Program-made: the position numbers and the translations under genes
Shown here: positions 63,544-64,000 of the stretch, in pieces
How the letters are laid out: the number at the start of each line of letters is the position of its first letter
Position numbering within the stretch: the first letter of the stretch is position 1
The notes under the pieces: model-generated
What the model saw: only the letters and a program-made list of their open reading frames with translations
Databases searched by the model: none
Told to the model about the DNA's origin: nothing
Assembly: GCF_006715495.1 (NCBI RefSeq)
Contig: NZ_VFNI01000002.1
Coordinates: forward strand, 124,001 to 188,000
Direction: 5' to 3'
DNA length: 64,000 nt
Source: Herbaspirillum sp. SJZ106
GTDB taxonomy: Bacteria > Pseudomonadota > Gammaproteobacteria > Burkholderiales > Burkholderiaceae_D

Positions 63544-63584
63544 TATCAATAAAACTGAAAGAAGCTGACTTCTTCTATCAATAA
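63544..63584. promoter_or_regulatory. Direct and inverted repeats in the LysR-PACE promoter
   Basis: TATCAATAA occurs at 63544-63552 and 63576-63584, 32 bp apart (three helical turns). Between them lies the inverted repeat AAGAAG-CTGA-CTTCTT (63559-63574). This is an AT-rich pocket in GC-rich DNA. It is a likely regulator and RNA polymerase binding region for the divergent pair. Confidence 0.5.
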
Positions 63585-63666
63585 TTAAACCATAAAATGC
63601 TTCCCGTACCCAAGGCCGTCCCCTCTGTCGTGGCTGGCGGCCCGCAATCCAATCAGGAGAGTTTCC

Positions 63667-64000
63667 ATGCAAGGTTTCAAACGCAAATTCGTCTACGCTT
63701 GTATGTTCGAGCTGCTGGCGATCTGTTTCACCACCTTCGGCCTGGCGGTGATCGCTGGCCATGACGGCGCCCATTCGACGGCGGCGGCGGTGGCCTCGTC
63801 GACGGTCGCCTTTATCTGGAACTTCATCTTCAACGGCTTGTTCGAGCGCTGGGAAGCGCGCCAGGCCAAGCGCGGCCGCGGCGTTGGCCGCCGCATCGCG
63901 CATGCCCTCGGATTCGAGGGCGGGCTGGTGCTGATGCTGGTGCCGCTGTTCGCCTGGTGGCTGGATATCGGCCTGTGGGATGCCTTCGTGCTGGATCTCG
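63667..64000 (+). CDS. PACE-family (AceI-like) efflux protein, cut by window end
   Basis: An open frame from ATG 63667 with AGGAGAG upstream and no stop before the window ends; 111 residues are visible. They hold the first bacterial transmembrane pair domain: KRKFVYACMFELLAICFTTF (basic residue then Phe-Glu in TM1), SSTVAFIWNFIFNGLFERWE and a start of the second repeat (HALGFEGGLVLMLVPLFAWW). AceI-type proteins export biocides such as chlorhexidine and short diamines. Family length is about 140-150 residues, so some 35 are missing. Divergent from a LysR gene. Confidence 0.9.
   Translation, partial: MQGFKRKFVYACMFELLAICFTTFGLAVIAGHDGAHSTAAAVASSTVAFIWNFIFNGLFERWEARQAKRGRGVGRRIAHALGFEGGLVLMLVPLFAWWLDIGLWDAFVLDL

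Overview
The window is GC-rich and densely packed. The Burkholderiales-type porin, the tripartite-tricarboxylate (Bug) binding protein, the MipA/TctDE/BaeSR-like two-component systems and the overall gene style point to a betaproteobacterium. Oxalobacteraceae, and a Herbaspirillum-like genome in particular, is my best guess; this is inference from gene content, not a database match. I saw no rRNA, tRNA, CRISPR array, transposase, integrase or phage gene.

Region by region. 1-12.2 kb is an envelope-stress and efflux block: the end of one RND efflux operon (fusion protein and outer-membrane lipoprotein), a chemotaxis receptor, a BaeSR-like two-component system, and a complete divergent RND operon (fusion protein, pump, outer-membrane channel). 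12.3-23.2 kb holds metabolic and accessory genes: a CYTH protein, an AHSA1-type protein, a DadA-like oxidase, a sulfonate/nitrilotriacetate-type flavin monooxygenase with an SsuA-like binding protein, a SNF2 helicase, and two MFS transporters, one frameshifted. 23.4-29.5 kb holds a LysR regulator, an ornithine-cyclodeaminase-family enzyme, a frameshifted EamA transporter, a GST, and an old-yellow-enzyme/ArsR divergent pair sharing a perfect 22-bp palindrome.

29.5-41.1 kb is the most coherent system. A seven-gene minus-strand operon encodes a carbohydrate ABC transporter, a BadF-family (GlcNAc-type) kinase, NagA and a NagB-II-like SIS deaminase, which together give uptake and conversion of amino sugar to fructose-6-phosphate. 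Divergent from it is an orphan GtsA-like sugar-binding protein followed by an OmpR-family regulator and an EnvZ-like kinase. The shared 435-bp promoter region carries two TTACA-N5-TTACA direct repeats and an inverted repeat. I propose a binding-protein-coupled two-component sensor that controls the transporter operon.

41.2-46.2 kb: a frameshifted YghZ-like aldo-keto reductase; a heme/iron locus (DUF454 protein, heme oxygenase, and a TonB-receptor plug that ends in EF-hand motifs without a beta-barrel, behind a Fur-box-like site); and a CmcJ-family oxidoreductase overlapping a DsbA-fold isomerase. 46.2-54.9 kb: a LysR gene, a QseBC/PmrAB-like system divergent from a MipA gene with four TTCAT half-sites spaced exactly 11 bp in the promoter, a thioester-reductase-like protein, and a TctDE-like system divergent from a Bug binding protein. 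54.9-60.5 kb: a three-gene iron-type ABC transporter interrupted by a small inverted-repeat element, then a porin. 60.6-64 kb: an atypical DsbB paired with a 52-residue DUF5993-like protein, a carnitine-3-dehydrogenase-like enzyme, and a LysR gene divergent from a PACE-family efflux protein cut by the window end.

Three transporter or oxidoreductase genes are broken by single frameshifts. They are either real pseudogenes or draft-sequence errors.
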